Positions 1-5,821 of a DNA stretch of 5,821 bases are shown piece after piece (position 1 is the stretch's first letter; each line of letters starts with the position of its first letter). The notes under the pieces were generated by a model. That model did not search any database. It was given only the letters and a program-made list of their open reading frames with translations, and was not told where the DNA came from. Position numbers and translations under genes: made by a program. The DNA lies in the NCBI GenBank assembly GCA_015486815.1, contig WFQY01000351.1, positions 1 through 5,821 of the forward strand. Direction: 5' to 3'. The stretch comes from Phycisphaerae bacterium (GTDB lineage: Bacteria; Planctomycetota; Phycisphaerae; JAAYCJ01).

Positions 1-69
1 GTGTATTGTCGTAAGTCCTTGTAAAATAAGGATTATCTGATTTTTGTAGCGCAATAAGAAAAGTTTTAG

Positions 70-348
70 AAAAATCTCACTTTTAATCCAAAATCAACGA
101 TTTTTCCGAAAAATCCTCAAAAAACCGCCGAAGTCGAGAAAAGTAAATCTTGTGAGAAATGCGGGTTAGCTGTCTCTTCGTCCGAATCTTGCGGATCAGA
201 ATTTCGTGTGATTTATGCACTGCCTGTCTTATTTGCTAATAATCATACATATATTGTCATTTCCACGAAAGTCGAAGATGCCATGGGCAGACGTGTCGAA
301 GCGACAGTACTGAGCTTGCCTAAAACTCATCACAATGAAATAGAATGA
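70..348 (+). pseudogene. Orphan open frame without a start, possible gene remnant
   Basis: This frame stays open for 92 codons, from just after a TAG at 67-69 to a TGA at 346-348, in otherwise AT-rich intergenic DNA. It has no ATG until 283. The only plausible earlier start is a GTG at 208, which would give about 46 residues and has no good ribosome binding site. The first half is Lys-rich and contains a Cys-x2-Cys pair (codons at 151 and 160) with a third Cys at 190, reminiscent of half a zinc ribbon. The second half reads like ordinary folded protein, with a hydrophobic strand-like segment (IYALPVLFANN, then TYIVIST) followed by a charged stretch (KVEDAMGRRVEATVLSLP). I recognise no family. 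It could be the 3' remnant of a decayed gene, a small gene with an unusual start, or a chance open frame. Confidence 0.25.
99..115. repeat. Small perfect AT-rich hairpin
   Basis: GATTTTT at 99-105 and AAAAATC at 109-115 are perfect inverted arms of 7 bases around a 3-base CCG loop. The stem is almost all A-T pairs and is not GC-rich, so it is a poor intrinsic terminator. It lies inside the 70-348 open frame. The arm AAAAATC also occurs at 71-77. The role is unknown and it may be a by-product of local A/T runs. Confidence 0.3.
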
Positions 349-426
349 TATCGTGAGATTTAATAGTTACGAAAATTCTACACATAAATGCGACATGCGT
401 CCCCTTCGTTTGAGCAATTAAATTTA

Positions 427-456
427 TTGTTTTCCTGCGGGGTGTTTTGGTATAAA
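427..456 (+). promoter_or_regulatory. Candidate sigma-70-type promoter for alaS
   Basis: TATAAA at 451-456 (TATAAAAT in full) resembles a -10 box. A weak -35-like TTGTTT lies at 427-432, separated by 18 bases. Transcription would start around 463, giving a leader of about 55 bases before the alaS start. The -35 matches the consensus at only three of six positions, and promoter rules for this lineage are not well known to me. The rest of the 349-517 leader shows no T-box, riboswitch-like fold or other RNA element. Confidence 0.3.
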
Positions 457-502
457 ATCTTATGTTTATTGGTATATTCCGTTGAATAAGTAAGCTGATA
501 TT

Positions 503-508
503 AGGAAG
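503..508 (+). promoter_or_regulatory. Ribosome binding site of alaS
   Basis: AGGAAG lies nine bases before the ATG at 518. It is the only purine-rich Shine-Dalgarno-like element close to the start. It supports this ATG, which also begins the protein at the family's normal N-terminus. Confidence 0.6.
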
Positions 509-517
509 CTTTAGCCT

Positions 518-3286
518 ATGGTTTCGAGCAAACAGATACGAACAGAGTTTATAAAATATTTCGAAGAACTTGGACATACGTTTGTACCGTCATCGCCGGT
601 CGTGCCGATGGATGATCCTACTCTGCTGTTTACTAATGCAGGGATGAATCAGTTTAAGGATGTATTCCTCAATGTCGGAACGAGGCCATATAAGCGGGCT
701 GCTAATACTCAAAAGTGTATCCGCGTAAGTGGTAAGCATAACGATTTGGAAGAAGTCGGCGTTGATACGTATCATCATACATTCTTCGAGATGCTCGGGA
801 ATTGGTCGTTTGGTGATTATTTCAAAGCGGAAGCTATTCAATGGGCTTGGCAGCTTTTGACCGAAAAATGGGGGCTACCGAAAAATCGCTTATATGCGAC
901 GGTTTTTGCGGGTGATGATAAGCTTGGTCTTGAACCTGACGAACAGGCGGAGCATCTCTGGCGTGAAGTTGCCGATATTGACCCCTCACATATCCTTCGA
1001 TATGGCGTAAAGGACAATTTCTGGCAGATGGCAGAGACGGGGCCGTGTGGCCCGTGTAGCGAAATCCATATCGACCTGACCGATGATTGTAGCGGGGGAA
1101 AGCTGATAAATGCGGGCGACCCGCGAGTAATCGAGATATGGAATCTCGTATTCATTCAGTTTGATTTGGCTCAGGATGGTAAGCTTACGCCTCTGCCAGC
1201 TAAGCATATTGATACCGGAATGGGGCTTGAACGTATCTGCGCCGTTATAAAGCACATCGACGAGCTTAAAAGCAATAAGCCCGCATCGGTTTCAAATTAT
1301 GGTACCGATTTGTTTGTGCCGATCATTCAGCACATAGAAAAATTGAGCGGTTGCAATTATGGCAGTGGTGCGAAGAATCTGCCCGACCGATATGACAGTA
1401 ACGATTGTGAAAATATTGTCGATATAGCTTGCAGGGTAATCGCTGACCATATCCGAACGCTTACTTTCGCTATTACCGACGGTGCATTGCCTTCGAATGA
1501 AGGTAGGGGGTATGTGCTGCGTAGAATACTCCGCAGAGCAGCACGCTATGGCAGAAAGCTTGATATGCGCGATCCGTTTATGTATCAGCTTATACCGACG
1601 GTAATCGATATTATGGGTGATGCGTTTCCCGAGATCAAAGAGAAAGCGGAATTTGTCGCGCAGACGATAAAAGCGGAGGAGCAGGCTTTTGGCAGAACGC
1701 TTGACCGCGGGCTTGAAATATTCGAACAGGTGGCGAATGGAATATCAGCTAAAGGCGAAAAAATCTTTCCGGGTGATGAGGCATTTAAGCTCTATGATAC
1801 ATACGGATTTCCTCTCGACCTTACTCAGCTTATGGCTCGCGAGAGGGGAATGACGGTTGATGAACAGAAATTTAATGAGCTGATGGAAGGTCAGCGTCAG
1901 CGGGCACGGTCAGCTGATAAGCAGGGAAAATCAGCTGTTATAATCTCCGATGAAATCGAATTGCCAGCTACCGATGATTCAGCGAAATATAACCCGGATA
2001 TGCAGATTCAGGGAAAACTGATAGGCTGGGTTATAGATGGTAAATGGATCGATGACGGAACAATATCCGCTCCGCAGAAAGCTGCCCTTGTTTTTGATAA
2101 AACTTGTTTCTATGCGGAATCAGGCGGACAGGTAGGCGATAAGGGGAAAATTATTACCAGCGATGCGGAGTTTATCGTAGAAGATACGCAGAAGGTAAAC
2201 GATGCGGTTTTGCATATAGGCCAGTTGGTCAAGGGGGCGTTGTCAGTTGGTCAAACGCTCGATTTGCTTGTCAATAAAAACATCCGTAAGGATACGATGA
2301 ACAATCATACCGCTACGCATTTATTACAGTGGGCTTTACGTGAAGTTCTTGGCGGACATGTCAAGCAAGCTGGCTCACTTGTTTGCGATGAATATCTGCG
2401 TTTCGACTTTACTCATAATCAAGCTATGACCGATGAACAGATTACTCGGGTCGAAGAACTTATTATAGAGAAAATAGATCAAGCGCATAATATTGTAATA
2501 ACCCAATTGCCGATCGAAGAGGCGCTTCAGCGGGGAATAACCGCGCTGTTTGGCGAAAAGTATGGCGATGTTGTTCGGGTGATAGCAATAGGAGCGGATG
2601 ATGCTGAAAATATAGACAAAGCATTTTCAAAAGAGCTTTGTGGCGGAACGCATATCAGTAATACAGCCAGTATTATGGATTTCAAAATCATTCGTGAAGA
2701 ATCGCTGCAAACAGGAGTCAGACGAATAACAGCGAAAACCGGCAGAAAGCTTCGCGAGCTTATGCATCAACGATATGACCTTACCGTTGAGCTTTCACAA
2801 ATTCTGAAAGTTCAGCCGGAGAAAATCGGCGAGCGTTTAACAGCTTTGATGGAAGAAAATCGCAAACTCAAAAAGCAGATTCAGCAGGGGCCTGCGATAG
2901 ATATTACCGCTGAAACCCAAAAGCTACTCGATAAAGCTAAGAAGATAGGTGATGTAACAGTTGTTATCGGCGAGCTTCCTCACGTACCTGTGGAAAAGCT
3001 CCGAGGACAGATAGATTGGTTGAGGAAAAAGACCGATACTTTGATAGCTGTTCTTGGTACGCGTAATGATTCGAAGGTTCAGCTAATATCAGCTGTCGAT
3101 GACAAACTCATCAAACAGGGCGTATCCGCAGGCAAACTTATCCGCCAAATAGCTCAGATTGTCGGAGGGGGTGGCGGTGGTAAAGACCATCTTGCTCAGG
3201 CGGGAGGAAAACTGCCCGAGAAACTTCCCCAAGCGTTGGAATCAGCAGAGAAAATTATCAGAGACGCACTTGAGAAAAATGAGTAA
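518..3286 (+). CDS. alaS: Alanine--tRNA ligase (AlaRS)
   Basis: Cytosolic class II synthetase that charges tRNA-Ala with alanine and clears mischarged Ser/Gly-tRNA-Ala. All family modules are visible in the 922 residues. The aminoacylation core (about 1-255) has DPTLLFTNAGMNQFKDVF (33-50), the motif 2 region TQKCIRVSGKHNDLEEVG (64-81), TGPCGPCSEIH (174-184) and motif 3 GMGLER (234-239). The tRNA-recognition domain carries GRGYVLRRILRRAARYG (329-345). The editing domain (about 525-720) has FYAESGGQVGD (531-541) and the zinc ligands HTATH (His597, His601) and CGGTH (Cys708, His712). A helical linker (about 755-800) leads to the C-Ala domain ending in a six-glycine run and AQAGG (893-897). The start matches the usual N-terminus and has an AGGAAG upstream. 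The protein is about 45 residues longer than the E. coli enzyme (876), partly from an extra polar loop near 281-302. Intact and almost certainly functional; its stop overlaps the next gene's start. Confidence 0.98.
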   Translation: MVSSKQIRTEFIKYFEELGHTFVPSSPVVPMDDPTLLFTNAGMNQFKDVFLNVGTRPYKRAANTQKCIRVSGKHNDLEEVGVDTYHHTFFEMLGNWSFGDYFKAEAIQWAWQLLTEKWGLPKNRLYATVFAGDDKLGLEPDEQAEHLWREVADIDPSHILRYGVKDNFWQMAETGPCGPCSEIHIDLTDDCSGGKLINAGDPRVIEIWNLVFIQFDLAQDGKLTPLPAKHIDTGMGLERICAVIKHIDELKSNKPASVSNYGTDLFVPIIQHIEKLSGCNYGSGAKNLPDRYDSNDCENIVDIACRVIADHIRTLTFAITDGALPSNEGRGYVLRRILRRAARYGRKLDMRDPFMYQLIPTVIDIMGDAFPEIKEKAEFVAQTIKAEEQAFGRTLDRGLEIFEQVANGISAKGEKIFPGDEAFKLYDTYGFPLDLTQLMARERGMTVDEQKFNELMEGQRQRARSADKQGKSAVIISDEIELPATDDSAKYNPDMQIQGKLIGWVIDGKWIDDGTISAPQKAALVFDKTCFYAESGGQVGDKGKIITSDAEFIVEDTQKVNDAVLHIGQLVKGALSVGQTLDLLVNKNIRKDTMNNHTATHLLQWALREVLGGHVKQAGSLVCDEYLRFDFTHNQAMTDEQITRVEELIIEKIDQAHNIVITQLPIEEALQRGITALFGEKYGDVVRVIAIGADDAENIDKAFSKELCGGTHISNTASIMDFKIIREESLQTGVRRITAKTGRKLRELMHQRYDLTVELSQILKVQPEKIGERLTALMEENRKLKKQIQQGPAIDITAETQKLLDKAKKIGDVTVVIGELPHVPVEKLRGQIDWLRKKTDTLIAVLGTRNDSKVQLISAVDDKLIKQGVSAGKLIRQIAQIVGGGGGGKDHLAQAGGKLPEKLPQALESAEKIIRDALEKNE
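3279..3286 (+). promoter_or_regulatory. Stop/start overlap (ATGAGTAA) coupling alaS to the lipoprotein gene
   Basis: The lipoprotein ATG sits inside the last codons of alaS, so the two genes share eight bases. Only a weak purine stretch (GAGA at 3272-3275) precedes the ATG, very close to it. Termination and re-initiation by the same ribosomes is therefore a likely way of starting the second gene. The overlap is seen directly; coupling is inferred. Confidence 0.65.
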
Positions 3287-4346
3287 ACAATCGCTATTCC
3301 GAAATATTTGTACAACAATGCTGCTCATATTGACAGCATTATTGATTACGGGCTGTGTCGTTCCTCAGCCGCCGGGGCACGGTACACGTTTTTTGCTTCG
3401 TTCGCCGACAAGTTCACGTTTTTACTATCTTTATTTACCTGCGGGCTATACACCTGCACGTCCTTGGCCTATGGTGGTAACTTTGCACGGAATGAAGCCG
3501 TTCGATTCTCCCGAGGCGCAATCTCGCGAATGGCAGCAAATGGCAGACCGATACGGAATGGTGATTCTCGCACCGGAGCTTTATAATTCCGATTTGTTTA
3601 TGCAATATCCGCTTAGAAATATAAGCAAGGGAGTTATAGAAGACGAAAAACAGGTTGTTACTATCATCAAATATATCCGAAGCAGATGTCATATCGATTC
3701 CAAGCGAATCTTTGCAACCAGTTGGTCATCGGGCGGATATCTTTTGCATTATATTGTCAATCATAATCCCGATTTATTTGCGGCACTATGTGCGAGAGGG
3801 AGTTGTTTTTCCGAAGAAATATTGAATCCCGCCAATGCGAGGAAGATGGCTAAGCGTGGTTTTCCCGTTATGATCTATTGGGGGCAAAATGATATAGTAT
3901 GGATTCGTTCCGATTCCGAGCGCGCTGTAAGGTGGTATCGCAAATTCGGTTTTAAGGTAAAACAGGAGGTAGTACCGGGCAAAGGGCATGAACGTTTACC
4001 CGAAGAAGCTGCTGCCTTCTTCGCAAAGCATACGGGAATAATAAGCAGAGTTCAGCAAGTAGAAATACAAGCAAGCGGCATCATCGGTGTATCGCCGTTT
4101 ACCATAAATGTTACCGCTACTCTACCGGGCGTTCCTAAAGCTCGATATAGAGATTATAAGTTTGTCTGGCTGGTGGATAAGAAAAAACAGACCGAAGGCA
4201 AAGGTGAACATTTGTTATTTGTTACTGTTTACGAACCGGGCGAGCATACAATTACGGTAAAGGTAACTTCACCCGATGGATACAAAATGGAGAATAGTAT
4301 AAAGATTCGTGTACTGCCATCACTTCCCAATATACCGAAACCGTAA
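3279..4346 (+). CDS. Lipoprotein alpha/beta hydrolase (esterase/PHB depolymerase-like) with C-terminal PKD/Ig-like domain
   Basis: A 355-residue predicted envelope lipoprotein. Residues 1-25 form a signal peptide with a hydrophobic core and the lipobox ITGC, giving a lipidated Cys26. Val at +2, not Asp, suggests the outer membrane if E. coli-type sorting applies. Residues about 40-255 resemble single-domain esterases of the PHB depolymerase/feruloyl esterase/dienelactone hydrolase group: strand and oxyanion segment MVVTLHG (65-71), nucleophile elbow SWSSGG (Ser150 at its centre), acid loop WGQND (Asp205) and PGKGH (His237). Together these give a plausible Ser-Asp-His triad. The elbow starts with Ser148 where the usual Gly-x-Ser-x-Gly has Gly. 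Residues about 258-347 look like a beta-sandwich of PKD/Ig type (pattern SPFTINVTA, then YEPGEHTITVKVTSPDG). I chose the ATG at 3279, not upstream in-frame codons within alaS, because it gives a clean signal peptide. The substrate is unknown; an acyl or acetyl ester on polysaccharide is a guess. Probably co-transcribed with alaS. Confidence 0.85.
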   Translation: MSKQSLFRNICTTMLLILTALLITGCVVPQPPGHGTRFLLRSPTSSRFYYLYLPAGYTPARPWPMVVTLHGMKPFDSPEAQSREWQQMADRYGMVILAPELYNSDLFMQYPLRNISKGVIEDEKQVVTIIKYIRSRCHIDSKRIFATSWSSGGYLLHYIVNHNPDLFAALCARGSCFSEEILNPANARKMAKRGFPVMIYWGQNDIVWIRSDSERAVRWYRKFGFKVKQEVVPGKGHERLPEEAAAFFAKHTGIISRVQQVEIQASGIIGVSPFTINVTATLPGVPKARYRDYKFVWLVDKKKQTEGKGEHLLFVTVYEPGEHTITVKVTSPDGYKMENSIKIRVLPSLPNIPKP

Positions 4347-4449
4347 TGTGGTAAATGGATAAATAGACTGGCAGGATATACAGCCTATTGCTTCTCATCA
4401 CTTATCTGTAAGTACGAAAGCGATTGTTTCGGGAACAGCTAACGTATCT
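4347..4449. other. Gap between convergent genes, no clear terminator
   Basis: About 100 bases separate the lipoprotein stop from the stop of the minus-strand glycoside hydrolase gene. I looked for stem-loops followed by T runs on both strands. I found only weak arms, such as CGAAA and TTTCG around 4414-4430, and no attached U-tract. Termination here may be Rho-dependent or involve a structure too weak to see by eye. No small gene is visible. Confidence 0.5.
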
Positions 4450-5821
4450 CTAATTGTCTTTTTCGGACTTTAGCTGCAATATTAATTGTGCTATCTTATA
4501 GCGTAGCTTATTCATTAGATTGTTATTCCATCGCTTGAGTTGAACTTGCTGATACGGAGATATTTGATCTTTGATATCAGTCAATATTTTTCGTATTTGT
4601 TTGGCTTGTTGAGTGTTATTACCTTCGAGTAAATTCATCAGCGTACTAAGATAGCGAGCGTCGTCAATGCCTTCACGCAATGCTTCCCACTGCAAAGTCG
4701 GTATCGGTCCGGTAGCGGACGGATAGGTGCACATAAAATCTCTATTGCCATACGCTGGTCCGCGATAATCAAAATCATTGTATGCGCTATTTCCGTGTTT
4801 CTGCTGATATATAAATGGCATAGCTCCGTCTAATCCTGCTCGCCATAACATAAAGCCCGCGGAATATCTGTTCCAAAGCGGATTTTCCATCCACGCCTGC
4901 CAATATGTCCAATACTTTTGGGGGATATTTGATTTGTGTTGCGTATTAAATGACGATTTACAATACGCTGGTACCGATTGCCATGTAAGTACCGCAATAT
5001 CAAGCAGATTATTTAATTCGAGAGCACACCGTAAGTCAGTAGCTGTGATTGATCTGCCATTATTTTGATGAATCAACTTACAGGCGCGCTTACAATCTTC
5101 CAGTACACGCTGACCTTTTTGTGGCTCATCGATAGCGTAAAAATATACGTTACCCCAATGATGATTGCTGGCAATCGTTGTTAGTTTTCTGATTACGAAA
5201 GCATTAGGTCCGCCGAAATATATCAAGGGTTTATTTAATTTGATATGTTCCAGATATTTTATAGTTTTTGTCAGGCCATTAAGGTCAAAAGAATTTTTAT
5301 TGAATAGTCTCACAAACGGACCCTCGTTCAATGAAACGTCCATTACTCTGCCCGCATTGATTCCGTTTATCCAAACCTTAAATCTGCCTTCTGGCAAACC
5401 TTCAAATTCGAAACACGCATCGACTTGTGCAGCATTATTCAGAGCATATACATTATTTTTATATGCCCAGCTAAATTGTTGACCGACATAAGAAATCAGA
5501 CCGGTTTGGTTTATTGCTTTGGCATCGTGAAAATCTATAATAAAGTGTTTGCCATTATTGCAATGTTGCAGCCGTATTCTATCAAGATATGGACCGAATT
5601 CATTCGTTCCGGCAAACGGTTTACGTCTGATGCAAATCTTAAGTTTGCCGTCCTTACCGATTCTGACAACTCCTGCGCATTCTTCTATTACTTTGGAATG
5701 CTTGTTCGCTTTGGCAAAATCGCAAAATAATGTTACCGTATCAAATCCATGTCTTTTTATGTCAGCTAACTGTTTCTTCGCAATTTCATCTACGCCATTT
5801 TGTAACGGATACATATAATAA
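4450..5821 (-). CDS. DUF4091/GH123-like glycoside hydrolase, C-terminal part (start outside window)
   Basis: The frame runs off the window edge: codons before the ATG at 5814 are still open (Tyr-Tyr), and the protein begins in mid-domain. That Met is probably internal and the true start lies beyond the window. Numbering from it, 454 residues are visible. Residues 8-31 (ending DIKRHGFDTVTLF) look like an early helix-strand unit of a TIM barrel. About 61-175 is a beta-rich segment that appears inserted. Residues 176-203 (FDLNGLTKTIKYLEH, then KPLIYFGG) resume the barrel. YFYAIDEP (224-231) carries an Asp229-Glu230 pair like the adjacent catalytic Asp-Glu of GH123 enzymes. Residues 318-395 match the DUF4091-type ending: SAGFMLWRAGLDGAMPFIYQ, a YP before PTLQWEALREGIDDARYL. 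The tail is Lys/Gln-rich and helical. It probably cleaves a glycan outside the cytoplasm, but the substrate and any signal peptide cannot be seen. Convergent with the alaS-lipoprotein pair, so a separate transcription unit. Confidence 0.75.
   Translation of the reverse strand, partial: YYMYPLQNGVDEIAKKQLADIKRHGFDTVTLFCDFAKANKHSKVIEECAGVVRIGKDGKLKICIRRKPFAGTNEFGPYLDRIRLQHCNNGKHFIIDFHDAKAINQTGLISYVGQQFSWAYKNNVYALNNAAQVDACFEFEGLPEGRFKVWINGINAGRVMDVSLNEGPFVRLFNKNSFDLNGLTKTIKYLEHIKLNKPLIYFGGPNAFVIRKLTTIASNHHWGNVYFYAIDEPQKGQRVLEDCKRACKLIHQNNGRSITATDLRCALELNNLLDIAVLTWQSVPAYCKSSFNTQHKSNIPQKYWTYWQAWMENPLWNRYSAGFMLWRAGLDGAMPFIYQQKHGNSAYNDFDYRGPAYGNRDFMCTYPSATGPIPTLQWEALREGIDDARYLSTLMNLLEGNNTQQAKQIRKILTDIKDQISPYQQVQLKRWNNNLMNKLRYKIAQLILQLKSEKDN

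Noticed and set aside
1..24. Possible C-terminal end of an upstream gene (frame ending TAA at 22-24)
   Set aside because: Only seven codons are visible, with nothing to distinguish them from chance.
99..115. Perfect 7-base inverted repeat as an intrinsic terminator of an upstream gene
   Set aside because: The stem is nearly all A-T pairs and is followed by A-rich DNA with no T run on the plus strand, so it does not fit an intrinsic terminator. It is kept only as a small repeat.
159..239. Small ATG-started frame of 26 codons, Cys- and Ile-rich
   Set aside because: It is very short, has no ribosome binding site, and overlaps a longer and more protein-like frame.
349..517. T-box or other riboswitch in the alaS leader
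   Set aside because: No T-box sequence, no convincing specifier stem and no terminator/antiterminator pair. The CCCC and GGGG runs at about 402-442 are too short and too far apart to support a fold.
3165..3182. Six-glycine codon run near the end of alaS as a repeat expansion or frameshift site
   Set aside because: It lies at the conserved glycine-rich segment of the AlaRS C-terminal domain, uses mixed glycine codons, and the frame is intact on both sides.
3159..3278. Earlier in-frame start for the lipoprotein gene
   Set aside because: It would add 40 charged residues before the signal peptide and overlap alaS by over 120 bases. The start at 3279 gives a normal lipoprotein signal peptide.
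4411..4434. CGAAA/TTTCG hairpin as a bidirectional terminator between the convergent genes
   Set aside because: Five base pairs with a seven-base loop and no following T run on either strand.

Overview
The window looks like chromosomal DNA from a free-living bacterium, most likely a planctomycete of the Phycisphaerae/Sedimentisphaerales kind. This rests on three things: an AlaRS with the planctomycete-style block running from ADHIRTLTFAITDGALPSNE into GRGYVLRRILRRAARYG, a lipid-anchored alpha/beta hydrolase with a beta-sandwich tail, and a large DUF4091/GH123-like glycoside hydrolase fragment. Base composition is moderately AT-rich, with ATA, AAA and GAA codons used freely. The lineage is an inference from protein flavour; no rRNA or other marker gene is present.

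Layout. Positions 1-517 hold no gene that can be called firmly. They contain an AT-rich stretch with a small perfect hairpin (99-115), a 92-codon open frame without a good start (70-348) that may be a gene remnant, and a leader (349-517) with a candidate promoter and the alaS ribosome binding site. Positions 518-3286 (+) are a complete alaS. Positions 3279-4346 (+) are a lipoprotein of the alpha/beta-hydrolase (esterase/PHB-depolymerase-like) family, whose start codon overlaps the alaS stop by 8 bases. Positions 4347-4449 are a short gap between convergent genes with no clear terminator. From 4450 to the window edge, on the minus strand, lies the C-terminal part of a DUF4091/GH123-like glycoside hydrolase whose start is outside the window.

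How the genes relate. alaS is a housekeeping translation gene. The lipoprotein is probably co-transcribed and translationally coupled to it, although no functional link is obvious. The lipoprotein (cell-envelope ester or polysaccharide-ester hydrolysis) and the convergent glycoside hydrolase fit a polysaccharide-degrading lifestyle, but they sit on opposite strands and are not an operon.

No CRISPR array, tRNA, insertion sequence, T-box or defence system was seen. I do not find a convincing new multi-gene system. The most interesting points are the non-canonical nucleophile elbow of the lipoprotein hydrolase, the extra beta-rich module inside the glycoside hydrolase barrel, and the orphan open frame upstream of alaS.
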